Of a stretch of 64,000 nucleotides of DNA, positions 1 through 13,200 are shown one piece after another (the first letter of the stretch is position 1; each line of letters begins with the position of its first letter). Source of the stretch: Chelonoidis abingdonii (lineage: Eukaryota > Chordata > Testudines > Testudinidae); contig NC_133778.1 in the NCBI RefSeq assembly GCF_003597395.2, positions 19,373,775 through 19,437,774 of the forward strand. The letters are read 5' to 3'. Under the pieces are notes generated by a model. It did not search any database and was not told where the DNA came from. It saw only the letters and a program-made list of their open reading frames with translations. The position numbers were made by a program, and so were the translations under genes.

Positions 1-477
1 CTGATATACTTTGTATTTACATTAATACCATTGTGTTACATTGTATATAAGGCCACCAACCACTTAATACATTCTATCTAAGATTGTTAACCATTTTATA
101 TAGAAGCTACCATTTTATTTTGCATTTCTTTTTGGTACGTTTTGCATTTCACACTGTATCTAGAGTTGTTCCTATATAAAGTTGAGTTGCTTATTAACTG
201 TACTGTATCCCATTGTGCTGACCCTACTTACTGTACCTCACTGTTAGAACTCCCTACACTGTTCAATAAGAACCCCCCCATCATTGTCTATTGTAAACAC
301 CCTATACACCCCATCCTATCGTATTTTATTGTTAAATTCCCACCACTTCCTTTTTCCTTTAATAAAGAAATTAATTGGTACCCCACCTGTGTGGTAATTG
401 CTCCCCAAGATCCCATATACCTGCTGGCAGGCACAGTTCTCAGCAATTTTGTACACTTATCTCTGTGAATCAAAGGC
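1..477. other. Left edge, no feature recognised
   Basis: AT-rich sequence without exon-like matches. A plus-strand frame of 108 codons at 142-468 has no recognisable motif and poor coding character. Earlier dipeptidase exons were looked for here and in 730-1605 and not found. Confidence 0.5.
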
Positions 478-490
478 CAGATTTGTAAAG

Positions 491-716
491 TATCAGAGGG
501 GTAGCTGTGTTAGTCTGGATCTGTAAAAGCAGCAGAGAATCCTGTGGCACCTTATAGACTAACAGACGTTTTGGAGCATGAGCTTTCATGGATATATATA
601 TATATATATATATAAAATTTTCGTGCATCCGACGAAGTGGGTATTCACCCACGAAAGCTCATGCTCCAAAACGTCTGTTAGTCTGTAAGGTGCCACAGGA
701 TTCTCTGCTGCTTTTA
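491..716 (+). mobile_element. Hairpin element, copy 1 (226 bp)
   Basis: Begins TATCAGAGGGGTAG and then forms two inverted arms of about 95 bp (each containing GTGGCACCTTA-AGACTAACAG and a complement of it) around a short TA repeat at 592-614. It is flanked by an exact 13 bp duplication CAGATTTGTAAAG (478-490 and 717-729). I recall similar sequence from turtles; family name not certain. Confidence 0.85.
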
Positions 717-1344
717 CAGATTTGTAAAGTTATTTAGGTGCCTAACTCCCATTTGAAATCAGTCTGATTGGGAGCTTATATACTTTCAAAGATATGGTCC
801 TAAGTAAAGCAGTGATTTAAAAACCAATACACAGTAACCACTTGCCTCTCCATTGAAACCAGCATGAAACATTTTTCCAGCAGGGACCTTAAATAGTGAA
901 CGTATCTCAAATTCTGTACTTGCATTATAACAATATTAACTTTTCAGAACTTCAGATGGTATGGTTAGGATTGCAGCACTCAGCTCACAGGTTGTTTAGA
1001 TTGATGTATCTCCACGGACTTCACTGGAACTATGCAGATTTACACCACCAGAGGATCTGGCCCTTACCTGTGTTTAGGGTTAGAAGTCTTGGGGCAAAAT
1101 GGTCTTAGCCTCCAAAAGCACGGAGCACCAAAAGTTTAGGCTATTTTGAACAGGATGAAAATGAATTCATAATGAATTCATAAAAATATAATAGACACAC
1201 TCTTGCTGTGCTGCCAACAGAAACAACCCCGGGACATGTTTGGTAAATAACCCCGAAACAACATAAGTATAATGTTGTCTAAGAATATGCATGTTTTCTC
1301 ACCAGTGAGTATTGTCAGAACATATGCACTATCATTTCCTACAG

Positions 1345-1465
1345 AGTTTGACATGTTAAGGCACAGGATTGAGTTTATCTGGATTCAGTTTCAGCTCTGC
1401 CTCAGAGTATGTAATTTTTGAGGCAGTTACTTCACCTCAACTTCCCCCATCTAGCATTAAAGATA
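1345..1465 (+). repeat. MIR-like SINE fragment
   Basis: Core pattern with CAGCTCTGCCTCAGAG and GGCAGTTACTTCACCTCAAC then TTCCCCCATCTAG, aligning by eye with the MIR 3' half. Confidence 0.55.
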
Positions 1466-1605
1466 TTATAGTTGGGGAGTTTGACTTCACCAATTTTTTT
1501 ACCTTACTTTTTACATCCCTTCTCTCAGACAGTTTCAAAAGGCATCAGTCTCATCTCTGGCATCACAAACTGAGTTTCCTATTACAGTGCTGCTTTATCT
1601 TGCAG

Positions 1606-1779
1606 GATGGAATTCCATACATGGAGTCCAGTGCAGGAACTAACGTAGCCTCTATCAGCATCAGCACAACCAGTGACATGCCAATCATGTACCTACCTTC
1701 TCTGCAGGTCCTTGGATTGGTTCCTTTTAACATCAGCCCCCACTATTTGGATCCAGATGTTAACAGCACTCACATGGGT
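1606..1779 (+). CDS. S51 dipeptidase-like exon with the catalytic Ser, Asp and His
   Basis: Acceptor TTGCAG, donor GTAAGT, phase 0. It reads DGIPYMESSAGTNVAS, then TSDMPIMYLPSLQVLGLVP and PHYLDPDVNSTHMG. The high match density over 58 codons with no stop makes recent function plausible even if the later exons are odd. Confidence 0.7.
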
Positions 1780-2553
1780 GTAAGTAAAATACCTCTCTGC
1801 CAGCTGCAGAGCTCGTACACTAAAGTATGAGTACAACGTGCATATGCTGTGACTTGTAAAGCTTGCTGCTGTCTAGCAGCTGCCTGCTGGAATTGTCTGA
1901 AATGTAAATGAAGCAAAGGAACCTTTGTTACTGCTAGCCTCCTCTTGGAAGGTTTTCCTTGGGAATGGGAAGGTTACTGGCAACAGCATTACTAAGGTGG
2001 AACAAGTTTTGATGGCTAACTCAGGCCTTCTGATGACTAATACTGTTAATATTATTGTGACATGTACTGCTTAGGTGGGCAAGGGAGAATACTAAAGGGC
2101 AAACTTAAAAAAAACTTGAATAACGATACCTGCAGCATTGGGTAAAATGCAATATATCTGGAAAACTTTCAACATAGACTGTCTAACTTGCTGGTCCACT
2201 GTGACATTCCATGTAGAAATGTCTTGAGGCTTTATACGCATCTACAGGAGTTTGCTTTTGAGACTTTCAGGTCAGGGTGGAGTGAAGGCCATCTAAGAAC
2301 CCCTGGTTTATGGAACATGTAAGGGATATGGAAATTACTACACCCACCCCAAGGTACTCCAGCAATAAACCTCAAGTTCTCAAATAAAGTGAGCACAGAT
2401 TGTAAATGGAATTCAGAGGGGAAAATATAACATCAAATATAGAGTCCATATACATAGACTAAGGTGCAGAGCTGTGAATTTGGGTCTACTCAGTAAGAAG
2501 CTAGGATAATTTAAAGTGTAATAGCTGAACAAACCACCTATAATTTGCAACTA

Positions 2554-2743
2554 CATCTCTACCTCGATATAACGCTGTCCTCGGGAGCCAAAAAATCTTA
2601 CCACGTTATAGGTGAAACCGCATTATATCGAACTTGCTTTGATCCACTGGAATGCGTAGCTGCCCCCCACCCCGGAGCGCTGCTTTACTGCATTATATCC
2701 AAATTCGTGTTATATTGGGTTGCGTTATATCGAGGCAGAAGTG
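2554..2743. mobile_element. Tigger-type miniature element (190 bp)
   Basis: Left end CATCTCTACCTCGATATAACGC and the complementary right end CACTTCTGCCTCGATATAACGC form near-perfect terminal inverted repeats between TA dinucleotides (2552-2553, 2744-2745), as in mariner/pogo insertions. Confidence 0.85.
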
Positions 2744-2745
2744 TA

Positions 2746-4095
2746 GTTAACTCCTAAGAGCACAATTCCTGGGAATTTTGCTCCTATGATACAAAGTACC
2801 TCAGCCTTTTATTTACAAGGATGGTATCTGTCTGCGCACAGGCAGTTTCTTGGAGACAATAAAGGATACTCTCCAGCTCAGAACCATGGAGGACCCGGAC
2901 CCAAACTTTTTAAATGTAGGTCTCTTTTAAGATGTGGATATACAGGTACACTTAAATCAGTTTTGCAGGGAGAAGAAACTGGCTGCTGCTCTAGAGGCAA
3001 GCTAACAGTATTTCTTACTCAATTTTCTGCAGAACTTCTAGGAGGAAAAGCTCTGTGGGATATAAAATGCTTGTCTCTGCCCTTTGTGTTCCTCTGACGA
3101 TTTCATAAATCCTTCTGGCTTTCTTCTTTCCCTTTGTGTCCTTCTATCCCTTCTTTGCACTTGCTTATTTCTATCCCTCAGCCACCAACACCTCCAAGGG
3201 AACGTGGTTGCACGGGCAGAATTCTCCACCAAGGAAACCTGATTAGGGCTTTAAATGTCATTTCCATTAAGGAGAAATATGTAACTAGTTCAATGGTGGA
3301 AACCTGGTCCCCTTTCTCTGGAGACTCCTGTCTCCTTCATTCAGAAATAACTTACAGAACTACCTCCAGCAGTATGAGGGACAGAGCAACATTTAATCAA
3401 TCAAATAGTTCCTTAACCTTACAATAAATTGAAGTGGAACCTTTCTGGGTTTCCAAATTTAGATTTTTTTTTTTGTGGTTTGCAACATTTTAACAAAAGG
3501 TTAGTATTTGAGATGCAGGGTGAACTGGCTGCAGTAAAGTCAATCTTGCGATTGACTTCAGTGTGGCTAATATACATCCATAAGCTTCAAGGAAATGAAA
3601 TTTTTCAGTTGGGAATGATATTTGCGTACCTCATAGGAGCATTAGGAAACATTATCAAGTTAACATTTCTTGAAGTGCTTTGTGATATTTAGCTAGAAGG
3701 TTCTAAATTCTAAGTGCTCATATAGCAGAAATTACTTAAACCTAGACTCACACTAGATCCTACTATTCCAGGAGACTCGTGCGGAGTGGATACTTCAGTA
3801 TCATGAGGAACTGTACTGGTGAGTAATACATCCCGATCAAACTCTCATCTCCAGAAGTCAGTCATATGAATACACCCTTTCCAATCAGATATTGAATTTT
3901 AGATGTCTTAATCTTTCCCGTAGTGCTGTAAGGCTTTTCTATCCATCTTCTACCATGGAGACTTTTCACTGCTAGCTTCAACTTTGTTCAGGTTGCTCTA
4001 ATTTGCATCCTGTATATTCAAGGCTTCTCGTTCTATGCAAGAAAGACCCTGTATTCAGCACTGCCTCTGTCTGCCATTAGCTGCAGAGAGTAGAG
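2746..4095. other. Between dipeptidase-like exons, mostly unassigned
   Basis: Apart from the short exon at 3772-3818, nothing convincing. Short frames of 60-103 codons overlap on both strands and are taken as chance. Confidence 0.5.
3772..3818 (+). CDS. S51 dipeptidase-like short exon
   Basis: 47 nt after TTCCAG and before GTGAGT, reading ETRAEWILQYHEELY. It matches the family stretch ETREERI-x-QYHEE that follows HMG directly. Its phase 2 end does not fit the next block. Confidence 0.55.
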
Positions 4096-4270
4096 CAGCG
4101 GTGCCCAAACTCTTCCTGTTACACTCCCCTTACCCGTAATGGAATCTGTCCATGACCCCTTCCATTACAGCACAGTTGGCTCAGCAGAGGAGCTTAGGCT
4201 GCAGGCAGAACTGGGGCTAGAGGCAGAGTAGGGGACGGAGTGGACCTGAGGCTGGAGCTGGGGGCAAAGC
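4096..4270. mobile_element. hAT remnant
   Basis: Begins CAGCGGTGCCCAAACTCTTCC, a Charlie-type hAT terminus, followed by CCATGACCCC and a purine-rich GC body. No right end was identified. Confidence 0.6.
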
Positions 4271-5101
4271 ATCCTTATCACTAAACACTTGTCATGACAA
4301 CACACTGCTGTGTAGGAGGTGAGCATTCAGAGGTTTTCCATCCTAGCCAGCATACCCAATCCCTGCTGTCTGAGAAATACCTAGCTGTGGTTTCTAACAC
4401 ACTCCACTGGTTGCTGTGTGGCAATCTTGACAAACTAGACTTTGAGAATGATGGTAGTTAAGGCTAATGAAGGATCCCAAGGAACCATTTTATTTCTCCT
4501 TCACCTGTATTAAGACAAAGTGAACTGATTGTAGAAAGTGAAATCATCCTCGTAACACTAGCTATGATTTCCCTACTTTGTCCTAGTGCCTCCATCTCTG
4601 AAGAAGTGCCATCCTTATTAGGCACAGGGGATGGAGTCAGCCTATAGGCAGTAATTGCTATCTGTGCCCAAACAATGTATCGTGGGAATTGCCCATCTGA
4701 GACCATACTCTTCACTGGGAGAACTACTAGTTAAAATTAACACCAGGTTGCCAGAGATGAGTCAAATGCTTTAAGCGAGCTGAAATAAAATAACCCTTAA
4801 GGTAACTTGTGGTTAGGTGCTCAATCAGAGATACGTTTTGTATTATCGCTATCTACCTTACTGAATTAGTGTTTGTGCTTAATATATTAATAATACTTGT
4901 AAATACAGAAGAGTTCCTATAGTGTGAGTGTTGCAACTGTGCACATCCAGAGTTCCAACTATATAATAATTTGAATAATACTAGGTCTGATCTTGGGAGA
5001 AGAACCTGTCAATCCTCAAAGTGATGAATTCCCAGTTAACTCGGATCTCTCGTTTTGGAGCGCAAATGACAGCTTGGGGTTTTATTTCTTGTCAAATTCA
5101 G

Positions 5102-5184
5102 GGTTTGGGTGAAGGAGCAATGTTACTAGTGGAAGGAGACAAAGCCACCCTGCAAGGAGTAACTGAAGCAAGGTTGTTTTTGAG
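5102..5184 (+). CDS. S51 dipeptidase-like exon
   Basis: 83 nt between ATTCAG and GTATTC, reading GLGEGAMLLVEGDKATLQGV then TEARLFL. The run MLLVEGDKATL-x-GVT-x-ARLFLR is a strong family match. The family then needs about 20 more residues, which I did not find. Confidence 0.6.
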
Positions 5185-5261
5185 GTATTCAGTTTGCATT
5201 CAATTCTGTGCAGCTTTTAATCAGTTTGTTTTTCTTCAACAGCAGAAAGGATGATGATTGT

Positions 5262-5425
5262 GGGGTTAAGACACTGGACAGGGACTCTGAGATCTCAGTT
5301 CAGTTGCTAACTCTGTTGGCTCTTTCTGTGTCAACCTACAGTAGGAGAGTCAGTTAATTTCTTGCCTCCATTTCCCACCTGTAAACTGGGAATTCTTCCC
5401 TTCTTTGTGGGGATAGTTTGAGGTG
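5262..5425 (+). repeat. MIR-like SINE fragment
   Basis: TTAAGACACTGGACAGGGAC, then TTCAGTTGCTAACTCTG and CCTCCATTTCCCACCTGTAA, matching MIR by eye. Confidence 0.65.
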
Positions 5426-5624
5426 GGATGATCCTGTAATAAAGGAGAACCACAGATAAAGCTAAAATTTTGGTTGCATTTGTCCTTTATACTACACTCT
5501 TGTGGGGTGTTAAACCCATTCACACTTAATGGGCTACAGCGTGCCCTTTCAAAAGTGAGTTGCAGCTGTGTGTACTGGTATATGAGCCTTACTAGTTCAG
5601 GGCCTGATCCCATAGGGTATATCT

Positions 5625-5800
5625 CCAGTAAATACAGCTATTTCTCAAGCTGGGGTGCTAAAAATAGCAGTGTACCCATTCCAGCTTGGGCAGACTTGAG
5701 AGTGCAAGCTGTAATGTTCACATTGCTACTTTTAGCATGCTAGCTTGAAGTGGCCTTCCCCAGGCTGGGAGACTCACTCCCAGCTACACTGCAGACATAG
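5625..5800. mobile_element. Miniature element remnant, GGGTATATCTCC end
   Basis: GGGTATATCTCCAGTAAATACAGC through GCTACACTGCAGACATAGC, with AAGCTGGGGTGCTAAAAATAGC-like blocks. Related by style to the 53.1 kb element; lies between the last dipeptidase-like exon and the Tigger element. Confidence 0.5.
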
Positions 5801-6337
5801 CAGTCCTCCATTATTGGATGGTAATAGGTGCCAGACTGAGTCCTAAAAGCCTAAACCTGTAGTTCTTAGTCACATAAGGAAAAACTATGGACTGGAGTAA
5901 TGGTGAAGGACTAGGCCATAGGGTTCAATACCTAATAGCGGGTAGCCCAAGAGTTCCACATAGCTTCCAGGACCTAGATCTGATAGTAAAAGGAAGCAAA
6001 ATAGACTCTTCACCTTTGTACTTTGACTGCCAAGTTTACAGCATGGTTCTTGTCTTTGGTCAAGAGGTGAGAAACCAACTGAACATGAGCCTGGAACAGA
6101 TTTCAGTTTCCTCCTGATAGTAACTCCCAGAAGCCCTGACCTTTCCTGCAGTGAAACACCAGATGCTAAAGGAAGATAGTGGAAAGAGGAGATCCCAGGT
6201 CTGGAAACAGTAAATTTTGTAAATAAAGCAGGATTTAAAGAACCCATTACTCACCATTTTTATTTCTGTAGGAACTGACTAATCTCAAACATTTCCTTGC
6301 AGCACTAGGGAGAATACCCTCTTGAGGCTAGTTTATA

Positions 6338-6812
6338 CAGGTTGAACCTCTATAGGCCTGCACCCTCAGGACCTGACTGGTGCTGAACCAGAGAATTTGC
6401 TGAGCCACAGGAGGTCAATACGGAGTGCCAGCAGGTCTCCATAGGCAGGGAAGTAGAGTTGTGGGGGGTGCTGCAGCCCCCCAAGGCTTTGCACTCAGCC
6501 AGCTGCTCCAATGCCCGCCTCAGGTCCCAGCTGTTGGCCCCAGGTCCTCCCCCTCTCTCCCAGAGCTTGAATGCCACGAATCAGCTGTTCACAGTGCTTT
6601 ATAAGCACAGAGAGGGGGGAGGAGAAGTTGGTAAGTGTGGGGCTGTCGGCATGCAAGAGGCAGAGGGGGGAGCTTGGCACCGATGGATGCTCTGCACCCA
6701 CTAATTTTTCCCTGTGGATGCTCCAGCCCTGGAGGACCCACGGAGTCAGCGCCTATGCTGGACCACGGATGTTGACGGACCAGGGAGTGCTAAATTAGAG
6801 CGGTTCAACCTA
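6338..6812. mobile_element. Tigger-type miniature element, TA-flanked
   Basis: Termini CAGGTTGAACC and complement TAGGTTGAACC next to TA dinucleotides. The GC-rich inside is homologous in style to the element at 19.3 kb (CCATGGTCCGGCATAGGCGCCGACTCC-like block, inverted here). Frames inside are not genes. Confidence 0.8.
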
Positions 6813-7254
6813 TAGTATGGATTTAGTAGTTTGTGTAGTGAAGTGGGGGGGCATGAGAGAAAGCAGCTCCCTCTTTTCCCCTTAGCTGCTGAAATAAGGA
6901 TTTGCCATGCAAGGGCATCTGAAATAGGAGCACCAGAAACCTATATCCATCTGAAGATTTTATGGTTCTCCAGCCTTTCCTGACAGCACCTTACCTGGAA
7001 GCACAAAGACTCCCCTATTCACTTGCTTGCTGAAGGGAGATCTGCTCCTTCTCCACCAAAGGCCAGGTCACATCAGTTCATGCTGTCTAGGCTAGGTTTT
7101 TTCCCCCCCCACTTGTTACTTCCCCCTCCAGAACCTATTATTTATTACCTGTCTTAATAAAAAGTGCAACAGACTAGTAATAGTTCCTGTCTTAAATACG
7201 CCAACCCTCTTAGTATAGTTATAAATACCTGGACCACATCATGAAAAAAAGCAC
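6813..7254. other. Gap between the two converging genes, unassigned
   Basis: No element or exon recognised. AATAAA occurs on the plus strand at about 7155-7161, which could serve the dipeptidase-like gene, but no final exon supports that. Confidence 0.4.
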
Positions 7255-10200
7255 AGAGAAATCATACATTTGATTATTATTTATTTTTTCCAGCCCCAGC
7301 TGTTATATACAAAGCTAATTTAATAATCATTATGTACAAAATAAGTGTGCATTTAAAAATTTAGATTACAAATTTCCAAATACTAGAGAAAGTGCAAAAT
7401 TTTAAAACATCTTCTATCATGCTGTACAGAAACAAATCCAACATTAGCCAATATATACACTTAAAATTATTAAAACGTAGCCATTGGAACATAATACATA
7501 TTAAAATAAGACAAACAGTATGTACGAAACTTTAAAAGCACCCAGAAGGGATGAAGGTATTGCACAGAAGACTAACAGCAAATTCATTACACTGCTAGAA
7601 GGCTATTAGTGTTGAATATATCTAGTTTCAACTAACTAAAATTTGACTTTATTTAAAGGCATTTTTGGCATTAAATCAATTTGTAATCATATAATTGCAC
7701 AATCATAATTACTAGAATTAAGAGATTAATTGTCACACTATAAATAAGGCTTAATGTTCTCTTTCCACCAAAAGTTATAGCGATTTAAGCAAATGCTGAG
7801 GCACATCTTAGTGAGTTTCATTTTCCATTCTTAAAACTCCTTAAGAAAACTTTGTTTTAAGTAGCAGCATCGTCTCCAAGAAATTGGTCAGAGAGGGTTG
7901 CTTTTTACAGACAGCATGGCCCTAACCCTTCACTGAGCAATGCCAGGACTGCTCCTGCAGAGCTTATTACAGGAGCAGAACACAAAGCAAACTTTCACTA
8001 CTTGAGTCCTTGCAATTACTTTCTTTAAGTTAGGATACCACTCAACACAGCTATTGTTAATGACTAAAGAAAATACTCCTAGTTAGATGCACATGGGATT
8101 TCTGGTTTTAAGGGTTTGTTTCTAGGCAAATTATAGTTTCAGTTTAGGAATAAAAATTCGTTATTGGTATTTGAAAATTGTCTGTGTTATATTAAAAAAT
8201 TGGCCTCCACCACTCCCTCCCCACTGGCAAATTTTATTGGATATTTAATCTCACTCTCTTGCTTGGGTGAGGTCATAGTTTAAACTGGAAAGCCTGTATC
8301 TATCTTCGCCCCATGGTTTGGAACTATGATTAGAACAAGAGAACCTCCCTGCCCAGCATTTTGGAAGGATGGCTAGAAATAGCGGACAGTTTGCAGTGTC
8401 AGAAAGAGCCAGTAGAATTTCTATACACTAGTAGCAAGACCCCATAGAGCATTCAGATCTCAGCACCAGAAATGTGTAAGAATCCAGATGGGAGCAACAC
8501 ACGAATAGAGCTAGAGGAACTGGGTTCTGAGGATAGACTGAAATAACTATACATGCACAGTTTGGCAATTAAGTATAATATGTGAAAGACTTAGGTATCA
8601 AACAGAAAGAAAACATCCCCAGTGTTCCAAGGGGATACAGCTCCGTGTGGGAGATGAAATTGAATAAAGAAAAGTCTAGATTAAATATCAGCAATAATTC
8701 CTCAAGCGTCAGGTTTATTAGACTGTAGAACTATTTTCCAAGAGTAGAAATGGAAACTCTAGCACCTGACACATTTAAGCTACACCAAGCACTCTACGTT
8801 TAGTGTAAGGAACAATTCTAGACTGTCACCTTGGGATAGACAAAATAGATCTTTTAGGTTATCTTGCTTTCTTGTACTCAGTCCCGAGGTCAGTGATGCT
8901 AAGGTGCTTAGGCTCCAACAGAAGGGGTCAACCCTATTGTACTACCCGTACAGCTCCTGCTACCTAGTTTGAATTGCAGTAGCCTGGCAGGGGACTGCAG
9001 ACCTTTGGAAGAGTGGAATAACAAGGGGTAAGGAATATAGAGTGAAACTGGGTTCCTCAGAATGCATGGACTCACCCACTGAACTCCCCGCCTATATTGC
9101 CTCAGATGTGGCTGTCCAGAGAGGCTACATACAGATGGCTATTAGAAAACTCTACAATCAAAACAAGGGAGGAAGTTCACTTTAACACTGAATGCAACAG
9201 TTGAGATTCAGCAGAACAAATGATTTTAGAACTACAGCTATAAAGCATTACAATCTGTCATGGGAGCACTTGATTAAGTACTTTCCTTGTACTTACATCT
9301 CAGACTTGTGGATCTTAATTATTTGTTAATAGCCACGCATGACTGCACTTCTACAAAGAATGACAAACTCAATAAAATGGATTAAAAATAGCCCAGTTTG
9401 CAGCATTACTGGATAGCAGTATCGCGAAGTGTACATGATCTAAGAACAACCTCTTTTAAAAACTTCTTAACCCTCTTAATACTTACCTTGTGTAGAACTA
9501 TTAACATTTCAGCATATACTTAGTTCATTCTGTTAATCAAATCTGAGATTGAAGATTTGTTCAAGATTCCTGATTTGTAGAATTTAATCTGATGTTTACA
9601 GAATCTATATGCCCAATCCTCTGAACATTAACAAATGTAGTGCTCACAACTGCAAGTCACTCCGTTGCTGTCATAGTAGTAAGCTCAATGAGCTGGTTCA
9701 AGAAAGCATTCCCTTTCAGGACAACACTTGAGTGCTTTCCAGAATTAGGGCCTTCAGCTGGATCACAGGATTAGGCCTAATAGTATATTTAATAAAGTCT
9801 TAGCATTTCCTCCAAATAAAAGATCAGATTTTTAATATAGCCCTTGAAAAGAAAAAAATGTAATCTAGTCTCAAACTCTCTACAGTACTGCAGTCCATAC
9901 ACAAACATACTTCTTCAAAAGTAACCTACAAGATGAAATCTTTTTCTAGTGAATGATAGCGATATATGGAATCTCAAGTAAGAACATTTAAAGATAATGG
10001 GTAGGATTTTCATAAGAGCCTGAGGGAGTTAGATGGCCAACACCCATGGAATTCCATTAAGACACAACCATCTTAACCCAGAGTAATGGGAGATCACTCA
10101 CTGGCTATCCCTTCCTAGATTGTGGGATTTTTTTTTTTTTTTAATGGGGCAGAATACTATTGTTTTAATCCTTTGCATTGCAAGAGAACTCTGTTTTTAA

Positions 10201-13200
10201 GACATTAAAGAGGCTCCTTATCAAAACAGTCAATTCAGTAGGCTACCTAAAAGCCCATATGCCATTTAAATTTAAAAATTTACAATAATATTTGTAGTTA
10301 AAGCAGGTATTGAAGAAAAGCTCTGCTTAGATGAAGATCTAGATTAATCAAAGATCTTACTGGTGCTTTCTGAATTAAGACCCCCCTCTTCCACAAATAA
10401 GAGGAGAAATATTGTTTAAACGGGTTTTTTGTGTGTGTGCTCGTGGTGGGAAGATAGGTGGATGATGGAAAAGAAAGTTTCAAAGATTGCATAAGGTGAG
10501 TATGATACACAGAAAATAAAGAATACGCTGATGCAATATTACCCACGTTTTCTTTTTTTTTTTTTTAACCTTGGACAATGAGCATATAACTCTTTGAATG
10601 CTGGCATTTCCCAAATGAACACTTAGTATGATATTAGATAACATTCTCCACAGTACATAAAAATAAGACAACCAAAAAGAATTACCACCACTGAGGCTTG
10701 CAACATAAATGGATAACATTGATAATCTAACACAAATTTTATTGGAAACAAAATTATTCTAAGCACTTCCCCAAACTGTAAGTGGAAGTTACTGAATACT
10801 GCTAACTGGTGAATCCAGTTTATTAATTACTAGACGGAGAGGAGTCAATATTCATTTTTTTTTTTTTTTAAATACATATGTTTACAGTGCTGACTTAGCT
10901 TTTCTTTTAAGTCCACCTCACAGGTAAGCAATATTTTTTAGTTTCCATAGATATCACTGTGGCCTCCAATGGTTAAACAAAAGACAAGAACACCTGCAAA
11001 AGGGACTTAAAAAATTCTTAGTGTTATAAAGTAACTGTGTATTCAGACTAGCCTGATCTGAATTCATAGAACTGCATCATGTCACAGCTTTACTTTCTAA
11101 AACAAAGTTCAATAAATAAATGGTAGTGTAAAAAGACTAAAGAGAACGTGTATTTTGATAACTATTTTCCCTCTACGAGAAGAGCAGAGGGGATGGTATC
11201 CAAGAGCATGATTAGCTTGAAGAGTCATCAAAAGTAAAAATTTAAATCTTAGAAGAAGTGCAGTGCACTAATTTAGTGCCCACTGTTCAATGTGGACGGC
11301 AAACCAGCCACAACTCATACAACCACAAAAAAAATGGTATAATTAATTCAAGAAAAATTGAAAGAAAATAAGTTAAACAAGAACAAGTGGAACACCAGGT
11401 AAATTCTTCCTTACTTATAGCTCTCACATACAAACCACATCTTTTATTTACAGCTTCCTTTTACAGATTAAGCAAAGTATAGTGCTGCTTGCAGACAGAC
11501 ATTGTTGAGTAGTTGAGAAAACTGACTGCTGCCGGTGCATGAAAAGATGAGAAATTGGAATTTAAGTAGCACATTTCATTCTGAAGGGACCAGATGCTCA
11601 GCTATGGCCAATCTGCACAAAATGCAAGTAGTGTGTAAATGTGATTTAGCACTCGCCTTTGTACCGTCTTGCCGCTGCTTTGTGCAGGGTTGGTCCCTTA
11701 GTGCCAAGACAGAGCATTATGAAGGCAGCTCTAATTTATACCAGTAGCTAACATTTGTGAGGCTTAACTAATGCTTGTAAAGCACCGAAATCCTTGGATT
11801 AAAGTATTATATATTCAGATTACCATCATTATAATACAAATGCCCGCATCTCTCCAATTTCTGAACCTACATTACATTTTGTGGAAGTTGACCAGTTTCC
11901 TTGATTTTCTTACATGGATACAAATGCTAAAATGTTCACCAGTTCAAAAATTAAAACTTTTGCATAAAATACCTAATACAAATAAAGATGCTTTCAAAAA
12001 CTCACATGTGAACCTCTCTGCACAAACAACAATAGAAAGACTTATGTTCTGGCCAAGCATTACACAGAACACTAACTTTCTAAATTCCTCCACTTTGATT
12101 CTGCTAGTCAAACAGTCTTGTAGTTTTAAAAAAATCCAAATATACACATTTAAGATCTTAAATGTACAGTTATAAAACCATCACCACAGTACCCCCAAGC
12201 AAATTGTTCGAAAATTCAATATAATCCCACTTAATTATAATAAAATCACACATTCAAAACTGTGATTCTTCTAAACTTCTGTCTCAATAACTCTTCAAAA
12301 TCTCTTACTTTTGAAATTACAATAGACAAACCTACTTCACATTCACATACACTTAATACTTCCAGAGTATCCTTGATATTGTTATTGTATCAGTAACTAG
12401 TTAATATTTTTTTTTCCATGTAGACTTTCTTCCCATGTTCATAACTCATTGTGAAGTGGGGAGGCAAGGGGGAGAGGGAGTGAGTGACAGGGAGAAATGG
12501 GGGGTTAAATACCATACTGACAAGTGCCACAGAGAAATGTTTCCATTTCCACATAATTTCCAGATGATTTGATCTGTCACAGTGATTAATGTTATAGTTA
12601 TACATAATCTCGTCTAATTTGTTCACTGATCAGATATAACGATGTAATAATTGATATAATTTGAAAGTAACGGTTAAAACAAGGAACACAATTCAATTCT
12701 TTTTAGATTAGTTAGTAATAATGTCATTAAAATATTCAGTGTATAAAAGCATGATATAGGATCATTATTTTCTTTATGAAATTAAGAATGGGATGTTGGT
12801 TTAAGAAAAAATGTGTCTTGGAAAAAGTGATTACTACTTCTTTAGACTATCAAGAAATATTGCACTAAAGTGAATGAAATTAGATTATACTGTATGGGGT
12901 GCCTCAGTAGTTCAACTCCTCCCCAGTGCTAGGGGAAATCAGGCAATATTTAGAAAAGATGCAACACATACTCACTTCCATAAGTAATAAAATAAGGAAG
13001 AAGAGGGGAGAGGTGTCTGAGAAATATTAACTAAATCAATTCTGTATCTGCATTGGCTACAGAGACATCTTGTTTTCAATCATTACCACTTACATCTTTT
13101 GTGGAAGGGAACAATATTTTCCTCTATTTACATAGTCATATTCCCACCTAAAAAATGTTACCCTTTGCCCTGAAGGTAAGGTTTTCCCAAGAGTACTTGA

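Larger units (their letters stand above)
1606..5184 (+). pseudogene. Alpha-aspartyl dipeptidase-like (peptidase family S51), C-terminal exons, partial or decayed
   Basis: S51 peptidases (bacterial PepE and the animal alpha-aspartyl dipeptidases) split dipeptides with N-terminal aspartate. Three plus-strand exon-like blocks match the family's C-terminal half: 1606-1779 (57-58 codons, with SAGTN, SDMPI and PHYLDPDVNSTHMG), 3772-3818 (ETRAEWILQYHEE) and 5102-5184 (GEGAMLLVEGDKATLQG). The family's Ser (in SAG), Asp and His (in PHY) are all present. Problems: the usual G-W before SAG is E-S, the second block ends phase 2 while the third starts phase 0, and the seven or so residues normally between them are missing. 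Upstream exons would lie left of the window, and no final exon was recognised. The blocks converge on NBEAL1. It could be a real gene with a missed mini-exon or a pseudogene. Confidence 0.6.

Noticed and set aside
1..7200. CYP20A1, the neighbour of NBEAL1 in human
   Set aside because: No cytochrome P450 motif, such as the heme-binding cysteine region, was seen on either strand.
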